A stretch of 47,576 nt of DNA, from NCBI GenBank assembly GCA_937991945.1, contig CALKLO010000067.1, positions 1 through 47,576 on the forward strand, given 5' to 3'. Numbering within the stretch: position 1 is the stretch's first letter; every line of letters starts with the position of its first letter. Shown piece after piece: positions 26,492-34,870 of the stretch. The position numbers were made by a program, and so were the translations under genes. The notes under the pieces are model-generated. The model did not search any database and was not told the origin of the DNA. It was given only the letters and a program-made list of their open reading frames with translations. The DNA is from an uncultured Granulosicoccus sp. (GTDB lineage: Bacteria; Pseudomonadota; Gammaproteobacteria; Granulosicoccales; Granulosicoccaceae).

Positions 26492-27130
26492 ATGCTGGCG
26501 CCTCGTATCGTACCGCCACCTGTTGAATGGTTGGATCTGTTTTTAAGAAGCAGCCACCGACGACAGTACCCGGCAAAAACGACCATCATTCACCACGGTG
26601 ATGTGCCTGAAACGTTGTACTACATTCTTGACGGCTCTGTCAGTGTAGTCATAGAAGATGATGACGGACGAGAAATTGTCCTAGCCTACTTAAGTGCAGG
26701 TGATTTCTTCGGCGAAATGGGCTTATTTGACGAAAACTCACAACGCAGTGCTTGGGTAGTTGCCCGTACTAAGTGTGAGCTTGCTGAAATGAATTACGAT
26801 CAATTTAGACGTCTTGCGGCAGATCAACCTGACCTGCTTTACGCTCTAACTACACAAATGGCTGCCAGACTGCGTAAAACCAGTATCAAAGTACGTGATT
26901 TGGCATTCCTTGATGTAACGGGACGCGTCGCTTCTACATTGCTTGATCTGGCGAAAATGCCCGATGCCATTACTCATCCTGACGGCATGCAAATCCGCAT
27001 TACTCGACAGGAAATTGCTCGCATCGTCGGTTGCTCTCGAGAAATGGTGGGGCGAGTGCTCAAAGAGCTAGAAGATCGCGGCCTTATCCATGCACGTGGC
27101 AAAACAATGGTGATTTACGGTACTCGCTAA
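26492..27130 (+). CDS. crp: cAMP receptor protein (Crp/Vfr)
   Basis: Global cAMP-dependent transcription regulator. With the ATG at 26492 it has 212 residues, usual for Crp (210). The cyclic-nucleotide pocket shows FFGEMGLFD (G74, E75) and QRSAWV (R85, S86), the residues that hold cAMP ribose-phosphate. The C-terminal helix-turn-helix (about 172-197) contains the recognition helix [14 protein letters not shown], almost that of E. coli Crp. GGAG nine bases upstream favours this ATG over an in-frame TTG at 26471. Neighbours match the Pseudomonas-type layout of trpGDC, crp/vfr and yhfA. Confidence 0.95.
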   Translation: MLAPRIVPPPVEWLDLFLRSSHRRQYPAKTTIIHHGDVPETLYYILDGSVSVVIEDDDGREIVLAYLSAGDFFGEMGLFDENSQRSAWVVARTKCELAEMNYDQFRRLAADQPDLLYALTTQMAARLRKTSIKVRDLAFLDVTGRVASTLLDLAKMPDAITHPDGMQIRITRQEIARIVGCSREMVGRVLKELEDRGLIHARGKTMVIYGTR

Positions 27131-27142
27131 ATTGGCGAGTAC
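27120..27142. terminator. Hairpin enclosing the crp stop codon
   Basis: GTACTCGC (27120-27127) pairs perfectly with GCGAGTAC (27135-27142). The seven-base loop starts with the crp stop codon TAA. A second inverted repeat, GTGCGG/CCGCAC (27171-27176, 27198-27203), follows before the trpC stop. No T runs are present; the function as a 3'-end signal between convergent genes is presumed. Confidence 0.4.
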
Positions 27143-27218
27143 TAAATCTGCCAGACAAAGATACGGGGACGTGCGGTCCATCACCCGAGTGGTCGTGCCG
27201 CACCAATTCCCTCAGATC

Positions 27219-28019
27219 TTAAGAGAACATCTCTTTTAATGCGGTGCCTGGATCTTCGGCTCGCATAAACGCCTCCCCTACCAAGAATGCATGCACATCG
27301 GCTTGCCGCATGCGCATGACATCGGCTGAGTTGAGTATGCCGCTCTCTGTGACCACACAAGTACCTGCCGGAATCTGATCCAGCAAACCGAGCGTCGTGT
27401 CTAACGTCACATCAAACGTACGTAAATCTCGATTATTGATACCCAATAACATTGGCGATAGCGTAAGACTTCGTTGAAGCTCCGTCGCATCATGTACTTC
27501 AACGAGTACATCCATACCCAGCTCGACAGCTTGCTGATACAAACTCTGCAACTGATCATCATCCAATGCAGCAGCTATCAACAAAATGCAGTCAGCACCA
27601 ATAGCACGGGCTTCCGCAACCTGATAAGCATCAACAATAAAATCCTTTCTGATAACTGGCAAATGACAAGCAGCTCTTGCCGCTACAAGTGCAGCCTCAC
27701 TGCCTTGAAAGTAGTCTTTATCGGTCAACACAGATAAGCATGCTGCCCCACCGGCTTCATAACTTTTAGCAATAGCCGCAGGATCAAATGGATCGCGAAT
27801 AACGCCTTTGCTTGGAGAGGCTTTTTTTATCTCAGCGATAACTGCTGCATGGCCACTATCTAACGTGTTAACTACCGAGGCACAGAAACCACGAGTTGCA
27901 TCAGCATCAGCCGCCTGTTCAAGCAAGGTCTCGATAGACACCTTTGCACGACGCTCTGCTATTTCTTCGTACTTACGCTTAATAATACGTTTCAGAATGT
28001 CGGGTACATCAGCAGCCAT
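27219..28019 (-). CDS. trpC: Indole-3-glycerol phosphate synthase
   Basis: Converts carboxyphenylamino-deoxyribulose phosphate to indole-3-glycerol phosphate in tryptophan synthesis. It is a monofunctional 266-residue TIM barrel without the TrpF fusion found in enterobacteria. Diagnostic segments are [15 protein letters not shown], the catalytic-Lys region [27 protein letters not shown] and VTESGI. It is last gene of trpE-trpG-trpD-trpC, six bases after trpD, and converges with crp. Confidence 0.96.
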   Translation of the reverse strand: MAADVPDILKRIIKRKYEEIAERRAKVSIETLLEQAADADATRGFCASVVNTLDSGHAAVIAEIKKASPSKGVIRDPFDPAAIAKSYEAGGAACLSVLTDKDYFQGSEAALVAARAACHLPVIRKDFIVDAYQVAEARAIGADCILLIAAALDDDQLQSLYQQAVELGMDVLVEVHDATELQRSLTLSPMLLGINNRDLRTFDVTLDTTLGLLDQIPAGTCVVTESGILNSADVMRMRQADVHAFLVGEAFMRAEDPGTALKEMFS

Positions 28020-28025
28020 GAGCAG

Positions 28026-29051
28026 TTATCCTTTTGTAAAACTTTGAGAAACTTGGACGAGCTGAGCAAGTTTATCTTTTGCCGATCCGTTTTCAAGTGC
28101 TGTTTGAGCCATTACAACGCCATCCGATATCGTATCTGCAACGCCTGCGACACACAGTGCAGCCCCCGCATTTAACACAACGATATCGCGAGCGGCAGAA
28201 GGCTCATTGTTCAGCACAGATTTTATTTTGTCTAAGCTCTCAGCAGCGCCCTGCACGACTATGTCGCTTATTAACGACGTATTCAAACCGAATTGAGACG
28301 GTTCGATTTCGTATTCAGTTATCTCCCCATCGCGCAAATGAGCGACATGCGTTGGACCACTGACACTGATTTCATCCATCCCATCATGACCATGAACGAC
28401 GATGACATGCTTACTGCCAAGCTTTTTCAAAACCTCAGCGATAGGTCTAACCCACTCTTTTGCGTAGACACCTAACAGTTGGCTACGAGCACCTGCCGGA
28501 TTAGTTAAGGGCCCCAATAAATTAAAAATAGTGCGAACCGCCATTTCTCGGCGAGGGCCAATGGCATGTTTCATGGCGCTGTGATGGCGAGGCGCAAACA
28601 TAAAACCCAAATTCACTGACGTCACACAATGACCCACTTGCTCTGGTGTCAAATCGATATTAACGCCTGCTTCTTCTAACAAATCAGCAGCTCCCGATTT
28701 ACTAGATACCGAACGGTTGCCGTGCTTAGCCACTTTGGCACCTGCTGCTGCCGCAACAACTGCGCTGCAGGTCGATACATTGAACGTGCTAGTGGAATCA
28801 CCACCGGTGCCCACTATATCAATGGCATCGTCAAAACTTAAACTGACACCATCGGCTAAGCTGCGCATAACCGATGCAGCTGCTGCAACTTCATCAACAC
28901 TTTCGCCTTTCATGCGTAAGGCTATGAGGAAACCGCCAATTTGAGCCGGAGTTGCATCCCCTGTCATGACTTGCCGCATGACGTTCTCCATATCTTCGGG
29001 CAGAAGATCTTGGCGTAGTAGCAATTGCTCAAGAGCTTGCTGAATTTTCAT
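28026..29051 (-). CDS. trpD: Anthranilate phosphoribosyltransferase
   Basis: Transfers phosphoribosyl from PRPP to anthranilate. The 341 residues match the family. The PRPP-binding motif DIVGTGGDSTSTFNVST, the KHGNRSVSSKSGAADLLE block, the RREMAVRTIFNLLGPLTNPA segment and the HGHDGMDEIS motif are all intact. It is ten bases after trpG and six before trpC in one leftward operon. It is not fused to the glutamine amidotransferase, as it is in E. coli. Confidence 0.97.
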   Translation of the reverse strand: MKIQQALEQLLLRQDLLPEDMENVMRQVMTGDATPAQIGGFLIALRMKGESVDEVAAAASVMRSLADGVSLSFDDAIDIVGTGGDSTSTFNVSTCSAVVAAAAGAKVAKHGNRSVSSKSGAADLLEEAGVNIDLTPEQVGHCVTSVNLGFMFAPRHHSAMKHAIGPRREMAVRTIFNLLGPLTNPAGARSQLLGVYAKEWVRPIAEVLKKLGSKHVIVVHGHDGMDEISVSGPTHVAHLRDGEITEYEIEPSQFGLNTSLISDIVVQGAAESLDKIKSVLNNEPSAARDIVVLNAGAALCVAGVADTISDGVVMAQTALENGSAKDKLAQLVQVSQSFTKG

Positions 29052-29061
29052 ATCGTATACC

Positions 29062-29655
29062 TTAGCTCAGTAGCTTTGCACGTCTGAAGAAATTCGCTAG
29101 CATGGCATGGCCATGTTCACTACTCACAGACTCTGGGTGAAACTGCACGCCCTCAATTAATAGGTCTCGGTGAACGACCCCCATTATTTCAATCTGTTCG
29201 CCCTGTTCGTTTTGAGTCCATGCGGTGACTTCAAGCTCAGCAGGTAGTGTTTGCGCATCAATAACTAATGAATGATATCGCGTAGCTGTAAACGGATTAG
29301 GTAGCCCCTCAAAAACACCCGAATTATTGTGATAAACCTGCGATAGCTTGCCGTGCATGATTTCTTGGGCAAGCACGATACTACCGCCATAATAATGACC
29401 GATACTTTGATGCCCTAAACACACACCAATAATAGGCACCACGCCTTTAAATCTTTCAACAATTTCTAACGTGATACCCGCAGCCTCTGGGCGACCAGGA
29501 CCTGGTGAGAGCATGATGCAACGAGGCTTAAGTGCTTCGAGTTCATCGCACGTAATCGTGTCGTTTCGGTAAACGGACACCTCACATCCAAGCTCTGCTG
29601 AGTACTGCACTAAATTCCACGTGAAGGAATCATAGTTGTCAATGACAGCCAACAT
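29062..29655 (-). CDS. trpG: Anthranilate synthase component II (glutamine amidotransferase)
   Basis: Supplies ammonia from glutamine to TrpE. The 197-residue class I amidotransferase has the oxyanion loop [13 protein letters not shown], the nucleophile in [11 protein letters not shown], and the His-Glu pair in [14 protein letters not shown]. It begins two bases after the trpE stop codon, so the two subunits are coupled. A role shared with folate synthesis (PabA) is possible in organisms with one such gene, but it cannot be judged from one window. Confidence 0.95.
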   Translation of the reverse strand: MLAVIDNYDSFTWNLVQYSAELGCEVSVYRNDTITCDELEALKPRCIMLSPGPGRPEAAGITLEIVERFKGVVPIIGVCLGHQSIGHYYGGSIVLAQEIMHGKLSQVYHNNSGVFEGLPNPFTATRYHSLVIDAQTLPAELEVTAWTQNEQGEQIEIMGVVHRDLLIEGVQFHPESVSSEHGHAMLANFFRRAKLLS

Positions 29656-29657
29656 AG

Positions 29658-31169
29658 CTATGCCTCCCCTAGTTCGTCAAACATCGCAGGCTTTTTATCT
29701 AGCCCAGCTTCGGCCATGGTGACAGCACGAAAAATAGCGCGAGCTTTGGCATGCGTTTCCTGCCATTCGCTTTCAGGGTCGGAGTCGTAAACAATTCCAG
29801 CGCCTGCCTGAACATTCAGTGTTCCATTTTTAATCACAGCGGTTCTTATCGCAATGGCTGTATCCATGTTGCCGTTCCAAGACAAATACCCGACAGCACC
29901 TGAATAGACACCGCGCTTTACCGGTTCAAGCTCTTGTATGATTTCCATGGCTCGCACTTTGGGTGCACCGGACAACGTGCCTGCTGGAAAAGTCGCCCTG
30001 AGCACGTCCATCGGGGACATCCCTTTCTTAAGCTTTCCAACAACATTGGAGACGATATGCATGACATGCGAATAACGCTCAATACTGAACTTGTCCGTCA
30101 CATTGACGGTGCCGGTTTCAGCGATACGTCCGATATCGTTTCTGCCCAAATCGATCAGCATAAGATGCTCAGCTAATTCTTTAGGATCCTTTAAAAGCGA
30201 TTCCTCGTGCGCTTTGTCAGTCGCTTCATCAGCGCCTCGTGGACGAGTTCCCGCCAATGGCCGAACAGTCACCTCGGAATCTTCCAATCGGACTAAAATC
30301 TCTGGGGATGCACCCACCACATGGTGATCGCCTAAGTCCAAATAAAACATATAGGGCGATGGGTTAAGCGTTCTGAGCGAGCGATACAGATCTAACGCTG
30401 GCGCTGCAAACGGTATAGATAACCTTTGCGACAAAACCACCTGCATACACTCTCCTTGAGTAATGTATTCGATGATTTTTTTGACAGCCGTTTTGTAGCC
30501 TTTTTCTGTAAACCCGCTTTCAAAGTCTGCCTCAGCCACTTTTGTCACCGTGTGGGAGGTTTTGCGTGCAGGTAAATCAGTGCGAATGGCATCGTGTAGT
30601 TGCGCGACTCGACGCAAGCCGTTTAGCCGTGCATCAGCCGTGCTCGGATCGACCAGTACAATAATTGTAAGCTTGCCACTAAGATTATCGAATACGACCA
30701 GCTCATCGGTCACCATCAACAAGATATCCGGGTTATCGATGGGATCTGGATGCGGATTGTCGCCCAAACGAGGCTCAATCAACCTAACCGTGTCGTAGCC
30801 GAAATAGCCCACTAAACCACCGGTGATAATCGGTAATCCGTCTATCTGCGGCACTTTAAATTGTGCCTGGTAGTCTTCTATCCAGCTCAGTGGGTCATCA
30901 ACCGATTCGCTCGGGCCCTCAACGCCATCTTGCTCAATGGATATCGTCTTGGCTCGAACACGAATGATCGTTTTTGCTGGTAAACCAATAATAGAGTACC
31001 TACCCCACTTCTCGCCTCCTTGCACAGATTCGAACAAAAATGTGTAGGGCTGATCGGCCACCTTTTTGAAGGTAGACAGAGGGTTGTCGAGGTCTGCAAT
31101 TAGCTCGCAGCTCACAGGGATACGGGTATACCCTTCCGCATGAAAGCGGTTGAAGTCTTCTGGGGTCAT
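29658..31169 (-). CDS. trpE: Anthranilate synthase component I
   Basis: Makes anthranilate from chorismate with ammonia from TrpG; the first committed step to tryptophan. Using the ATG at 31169 gives 503 residues beginning [14 protein letters not shown], the N terminus typical of pseudomonad-type TrpE. The open frame continues to a TTG at 31220, but that extension is not family-like. The regulatory tryptophan-site segment [16 protein letters not shown] and catalytic motifs [39 protein letters not shown] and [15 protein letters not shown] are intact. It is first gene of the operon. No leader peptide with tandem Trp codons was found. Confidence 0.96.
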   Translation of the reverse strand: MTPEDFNRFHAEGYTRIPVSCELIADLDNPLSTFKKVADQPYTFLFESVQGGEKWGRYSIIGLPAKTIIRVRAKTISIEQDGVEGPSESVDDPLSWIEDYQAQFKVPQIDGLPIITGGLVGYFGYDTVRLIEPRLGDNPHPDPIDNPDILLMVTDELVVFDNLSGKLTIIVLVDPSTADARLNGLRRVAQLHDAIRTDLPARKTSHTVTKVAEADFESGFTEKGYKTAVKKIIEYITQGECMQVVLSQRLSIPFAAPALDLYRSLRTLNPSPYMFYLDLGDHHVVGASPEILVRLEDSEVTVRPLAGTRPRGADEATDKAHEESLLKDPKELAEHLMLIDLGRNDIGRIAETGTVNVTDKFSIERYSHVMHIVSNVVGKLKKGMSPMDVLRATFPAGTLSGAPKVRAMEIIQELEPVKRGVYSGAVGYLSWNGNMDTAIAIRTAVIKNGTLNVQAGAGIVYDSDPESEWQETHAKARAIFRAVTMAEAGLDKKPAMFDELGEA

Positions 31170-31202
31170 AGGGAGTGTCAACTCACAACAAAATATAAAA
31201 CG

Positions 31203-31229
31203 TAAAAATAAGGGGTTCAAAGCGACCCC
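31203..31229 (-). promoter_or_regulatory. Possible attenuator-like hairpin in the trpE leader
   Basis: On the minus strand GGGGT (31229-31225) pairs with ACCCC (31216-31212), followed by a T-rich tail (31211-31203), 34 bases before the trpE ATG. The stem is only five base pairs and no Trp-rich leader peptide was seen, so this is a weak candidate. Confidence 0.25.
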
Positions 31230-31332
31230 GGCGCGGCGATTACATGCGGTCGATCAGCTTCGCCAGCGAGGTTCTATAGAGAGCTTATTGTGGTTGAGAT
31301 CATTCATCTGGTGTAAATAGTGCCCTTAGAGA

Positions 31333-31360
31333 TTGCCACGCGTCAAGCCTCTCGTATAAT
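31333..31360 (+). promoter_or_regulatory. Sigma-70 promoter of the fumarase gene
   Basis: TTGCCA (31333-31338), a 16-base spacer, then a perfect TATAAT (31355-31360). It gives a leader of about 50 bases before the fumarase ATG. Confidence 0.7.
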
Positions 31361-31416
31361 TGTTTTAGTATTCGTGACTTTATCACCCTCTTTTCACCCC
31401 ACAGTGAGTCCCATCA

Positions 31417-32949
31417 ATGAGTGTAATTCGCCAAGATGACCTGATTGACAGCGTATGCGATGCCCTGCAATTTATGTCCTATTTTCACCCCAAGGACTAT
31501 ATCGATGCGGTACACGAGGCCTGGAAACGCGAAGAGTCCACTCCGGCTAAAGACGCCATGGCGCAAATTTTGGTCAATTCCAGAATGTGCGCTGAAGGCA
31601 AACGCCCTCTTTGCCAAGACACTGGCATTGTCACGGTGTTTGTCAAAGTCGGTATGGATGTGCAATGGGACACCAAGCTCAACCTGACCGACATGATCAA
31701 CGAAGGCGTTCGTCGTGCCTACCTTGATCCGGATAACAAATTGCGAGCCTCTATCTTGGCTGACCCCGCTGGAGCTCGTAGAAACACCGGTGACAACACA
31801 CCGGCCGTCATCCACACCGAAATCGTCTCTGGTGACAAGGTCGAGTTCGAAATTGCAGCCAAAGGGGGCGGCTCAGAGAATAAATCCAAGCTAGTGATGC
31901 TCAACCCCAGCGACAGCATCCTAGACTGGGTCGTCAAGACCGTCCCCACTATGGGAGCTGGTTGGTGCCCTCCTGGCATGCTCGGATTAGGCATTGGTGG
32001 TACAGCTGAGAAAGCGGCAGTGCTAGCCAAACAATCACTCATGGGTCCTGTCGACATTCAGGCATTAAAAGATCGTGGGCCGGCAAATCGTATTGAAGAG
32101 CTGCGCCTTGAAATATTCGAAGCGGTCAACGCACTCGGTATCGGTGCCCAAGGCCTAGGCGGCCTGACTACCGTAGTCGATGTGAAAATACTTGATCACC
32201 CCACTCATGCAGCGTCTAAGCCTGTAGCCATGATTCCTAACTGTGCTGCAACGAGACACGCGCATTTTGTTCTAGATGGCAATGGCCCCTCTCTGCAAAG
32301 CCCTCCAAACATGGATGACTGGCCAGCAATAACCTGGGATGCCGGAACCGGCGCAAGGCGGGTTGATCTTGATACCGTGACACCTGAAGAAGCCGCTTCT
32401 TGGAAGCCAGGCGAAACACTCCTTCTCAATGGACGTATGTTGACCGGTAGAGATGCTGCGCATAAGAAAATTCAAAGCCTCTTGGAAGCCGGAGAACCAC
32501 TACCAGAGGGAGTTGATTTTCGCGGAAAGTTTATCTACTACGTGGGTCCGGTAGATCCAGTTAGGGACGAAGTAGTCGGGCCAGCAGGACCCACTACATC
32601 AACGCGTATGGATAAATTCACCGAAATGATGCTGGCAGACTATGGCCTATTGGGCATGATTGGTAAGGCTGAACGTGGCGAGTCTGGCATTGATGCAATC
32701 AAGAAGCACAAAGCGGTTTATCTCATGGCGGTAGGTGGCGCCGCTTATCTGGTTTCAAAAGCGATCCGCGAAGCACGTGTTGTTGCCTTCGAAGAGCTCG
32801 GCATGGAAGCAATCCATGAGTTTATCGTTGAAGATATGCCGGTCACAGTGGCTGTTGATTCAAGCGGTGAATCTGTTCATAAAACAGGCCCACTGCTGTG
32901 GAAAGGTAAACTTGAACGTGGCGAAGTAAAGCCCGTATATTTCAAGTGA
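31417..32949 (+). CDS. fumA: Fumarate hydratase, class I ([4Fe-4S])
   Basis: Interconverts fumarate and malate in the TCA cycle. The 510 residues and conserved blocks identify the iron-sulfur-dependent single-chain class I type: PLCQDTGIVTVFVKVG (first cluster Cys), GGSENKSKL, GLGIGGTAEKA, MIPNCAATRHAHF, and C-terminal YYVGPVDPVRDEVVGPAGPTTSTRMDKF. The symbol follows E. coli fumA/fumB, which sequence alone does not separate. It is preceded by a good sigma-70 promoter and divergent from trpE. No T-tailed terminator was seen before the small lipoprotein gene 62 bases downstream. Confidence 0.95.
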   Translation: MSVIRQDDLIDSVCDALQFMSYFHPKDYIDAVHEAWKREESTPAKDAMAQILVNSRMCAEGKRPLCQDTGIVTVFVKVGMDVQWDTKLNLTDMINEGVRRAYLDPDNKLRASILADPAGARRNTGDNTPAVIHTEIVSGDKVEFEIAAKGGGSENKSKLVMLNPSDSILDWVVKTVPTMGAGWCPPGMLGLGIGGTAEKAAVLAKQSLMGPVDIQALKDRGPANRIEELRLEIFEAVNALGIGAQGLGGLTTVVDVKILDHPTHAASKPVAMIPNCAATRHAHFVLDGNGPSLQSPPNMDDWPAITWDAGTGARRVDLDTVTPEEAASWKPGETLLLNGRMLTGRDAAHKKIQSLLEAGEPLPEGVDFRGKFIYYVGPVDPVRDEVVGPAGPTTSTRMDKFTEMMLADYGLLGMIGKAERGESGIDAIKKHKAVYLMAVGGAAYLVSKAIREARVVAFEELGMEAIHEFIVEDMPVTVAVDSSGESVHKTGPLLWKGKLERGEVKPVYFK

Positions 32950-33011
32950 TACCGTTTCTCTAATCACTAAAACTAATCGACACATCACTACACTTTGGAT
33001 CAAGTACCCCT

Positions 33012-33395
33012 ATGAGACAACTGACCTTATTATCGTTTTTATGCATTAACGCTACGCTGTTAACTCGTTTAAAAACACTACTAACTGTTACTGTCATCAC
33101 AGTTGTATTAAGTGCATGTGCAAGCTCTGGAAGCACCGGCAGTATCACTGCCGGCACAAGCGATGGTGCAAGTCGTATCAGTGCTTGTAAAGCAGGAGAC
33201 ACGCAAATTCGAAACAGAAACCAATGCCTACAAGATGATGCTGCGTGTTATCAGTTGAGCAACGAACAATGGTGCACCGGCGAACGTGGAAATTCATGCC
33301 CTGCGGGTTCAACGGCATTACCCGCTGGCGTAGAGTGCCCTGCGGGTAAACGCTGCTTTGATGTTGCTGAATCGTTACGTTGTACGATAAGTTGA
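33012..33395 (+). CDS. Small cysteine-rich lipoprotein, unknown function
   Basis: A 127-residue predicted lipoprotein that I cannot assign to a family. A basic, hydrophobic N terminus ends in the lipobox VVLSAC (Cys36). The first 17 residues before the second hydrophobic stretch are unusual, and the real start might be internal, though no ATG supports that. A Ser/Gly/Thr-rich linker follows, then eight cysteines (59, 72, 79, 88, 96, 109, 115, 124), an even number consistent with disulfides in the periplasm or on the surface. It lies between fumarase and a degenerate GspE-like gene; the shared orientation does not prove a link. Confidence 0.65.
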   Translation: MRQLTLLSFLCINATLLTRLKTLLTVTVITVVLSACASSGSTGSITAGTSDGASRISACKAGDTQIRNRNQCLQDDAACYQLSNEQWCTGERGNSCPAGSTALPAGVECPAGKRCFDVAESLRCTIS

Positions 33396-33418
33396 TCACA
33401 CTATAACCTGCGGAAAAG

Positions 33419-33443
33419 AGGTGCAGGTCGCTGATCTGCACCT
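33419..33443. terminator. 11-bp hairpin after the small lipoprotein gene
   Basis: AGGTGCAGGTC (33419-33429) pairs with GATCTGCACCT (33433-33443), with one mismatch (a G-U wobble on one strand), around a three-base loop, 24 bases after the stop codon. There is no T tail, so it is a possible weak terminator. Confidence 0.4.
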
Positions 33444-33517
33444 GTATTACACAAGCCCCTCTCAGCTAGGCAATGCGGCGCCGATAATAGTTTGACACTA
33501 AATGATTAGCCCATTGC

Positions 33518-34816
33518 ATGCCTCGCTCTTCCACAGCAACTGTTTCACTGCATCCAGATCATGCTTCAGAGCATCCGGTAGATCTGTGCCATGTATTTGA
33601 TTCATGCACGGAATCTGATCGACTATCATGGGACCTGCTTCGAGAAACCGTTGCAGAAGCTCAGCGCCAACATGCGCACGAAATTCATATAGAACCGGAC
33701 GAAGATTGCTGGCGGCTTCGTTACAGAAGCCCGTTCAACTTCACAGAAATTCGCCTTGAAACTGTCGCCCAATACCAAAGCTGCCTTACGTTATTAGAAA
33801 GCTATTTGTGGGACTCTACCCACAGTGATCTCCCGAAACGCGGATGGTTTGGATTCATTGTCCAGTCAACTGAACAATTGCTGCAGTTCGATGTCGTGCC
33901 CAGTGCTCGTGGTTACACGTACCTGATTACGTTTTTACAACCACTAAAAACACCGCCACCGCGTCTGGATGAATTAGCCATGACTCGGACACAACAAACG
34001 AAAATCCGCGAATTTCTTAGTCAACCCAGTGGCATGATGCTCATCGCTAGCGATGTCACTCATGCACGAGCAAGAACAGCCAGAGCCTTGGCTCAAGAGT
34101 TGGTTGCACCGGATAAAAAAATTATTTGTGTGGATAGCCCTGGGCATCCGTTATTACCCAGAACCACACAGCTTGCGATGGACACACCGCCCACGACCCA
34201 ACAGGTACAAAACTGGACTGCGATGTGCCGGCTGGGCTGTGATGCCATCATTGCTTGTCAGACACTTGACGACGGGCTAATACCTGAGCTATCTCGTATT
34301 GCCACAGAACACACGTTTGTGGTGCAAAGCGTCAGGGTAAAGACAGCCGCTGATGCTATCGCACGGCTAGTATCGTTAGGCGTGAGAAGTGAAGCTATCG
34401 CCAGGAGCTTATCGGCCGTGGTCGTGCTCAGACAGGCACAGTGCGTTTGTCAGTATTGCCGCGAAAACCAAATACCTAATGATGCTGGGACCGAGTGGTT
34501 AGCTGAATACAGCCCCATCAAACCGAACAACATTAACGATTGGCTCCGCCATCGTATGCGCGCATCGTTTAGCCACGGCTCAGGTTGCAATCGATGTAAT
34601 CATACCGGTATGGGTAAAGCGCTAGAGATTTACGACATTGTACCCATTGACGATGCCGTTAAAGATGCACTCTACGATTCGGATATACGTTATGCGTTGA
34701 CGTTACTCCAAGAGCAAACAACGTTGCCAAGCCAGTTATTAAAACTGGCTCAAGAAGGCATTATTACGTTAGCTGAGGCTATTCGACTGGCCCCCATTAA
34801 AAGCAGCAAGGCTTAA
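33518..34816 (+). CDS. GspE/PilB-family ATPase homologue lacking the P-loop
   Basis: A 432-residue relative of type II secretion/type IV pilus assembly ATPases. Matching parts are the N-terminal segment HAHEIHIEPDEDCWRLRYR, the region like the Walker B and His box (CDAIIACQTLDD, then SVRVKTAADAIARLVSLGV), SEAIARSLSAVVVLRQ and the zinc site C301-x2-C304 with C347-x2-C350 (HGSGCNRCNHTG). Where the Walker A GPTGSGKTTT should be, it reads SGMMLIASDVTHARART (161-177), without the Gly-Lys-Thr core. It should not hydrolyse ATP in the usual way, so it may be a structural or regulatory paralogue. No other pilus or secretion genes are in the window. An alternative reading is a gene in decay, but the frame is intact throughout. 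Confidence 0.75.
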   Translation: MPRSSTATVSLHPDHASEHPVDLCHVFDSCTESDRLSWDLLRETVAEAQRQHAHEIHIEPDEDCWRLRYRSPFNFTEIRLETVAQYQSCLTLLESYLWDSTHSDLPKRGWFGFIVQSTEQLLQFDVVPSARGYTYLITFLQPLKTPPPRLDELAMTRTQQTKIREFLSQPSGMMLIASDVTHARARTARALAQELVAPDKKIICVDSPGHPLLPRTTQLAMDTPPTTQQVQNWTAMCRLGCDAIIACQTLDDGLIPELSRIATEHTFVVQSVRVKTAADAIARLVSLGVRSEAIARSLSAVVVLRQAQCVCQYCRENQIPNDAGTEWLAEYSPIKPNNINDWLRHRMRASFSHGSGCNRCNHTGMGKALEIYDIVPIDDAVKDALYDSDIRYALTLLQEQTTLPSQLLKLAQEGIITLAEAIRLAPIKSSKA

Positions 34817-34837
34817 GGTTTCAATCCGTACGTAATA

Positions 34838-34862
34838 CGGCGTAGTGAATATCACCACGCCG
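34838..34862. terminator. Hairpin between convergent GspE-like gene and kpsS
   Basis: CGGCGTAGTG (34838-34847) pairs with CACCACGCCG (34853-34862) with one mismatch. It is located between the two 3' ends and lacks a T run. Confidence 0.4.
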
Positions 34863-34870
34863 CAGTCAGA

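Noticed and set aside
31170-31220. N-terminal extension of TrpE from a TTG at 31220
   Set aside because: The family N terminus begins at the ATG at 31169, and the extension overlaps the leader hairpin region.
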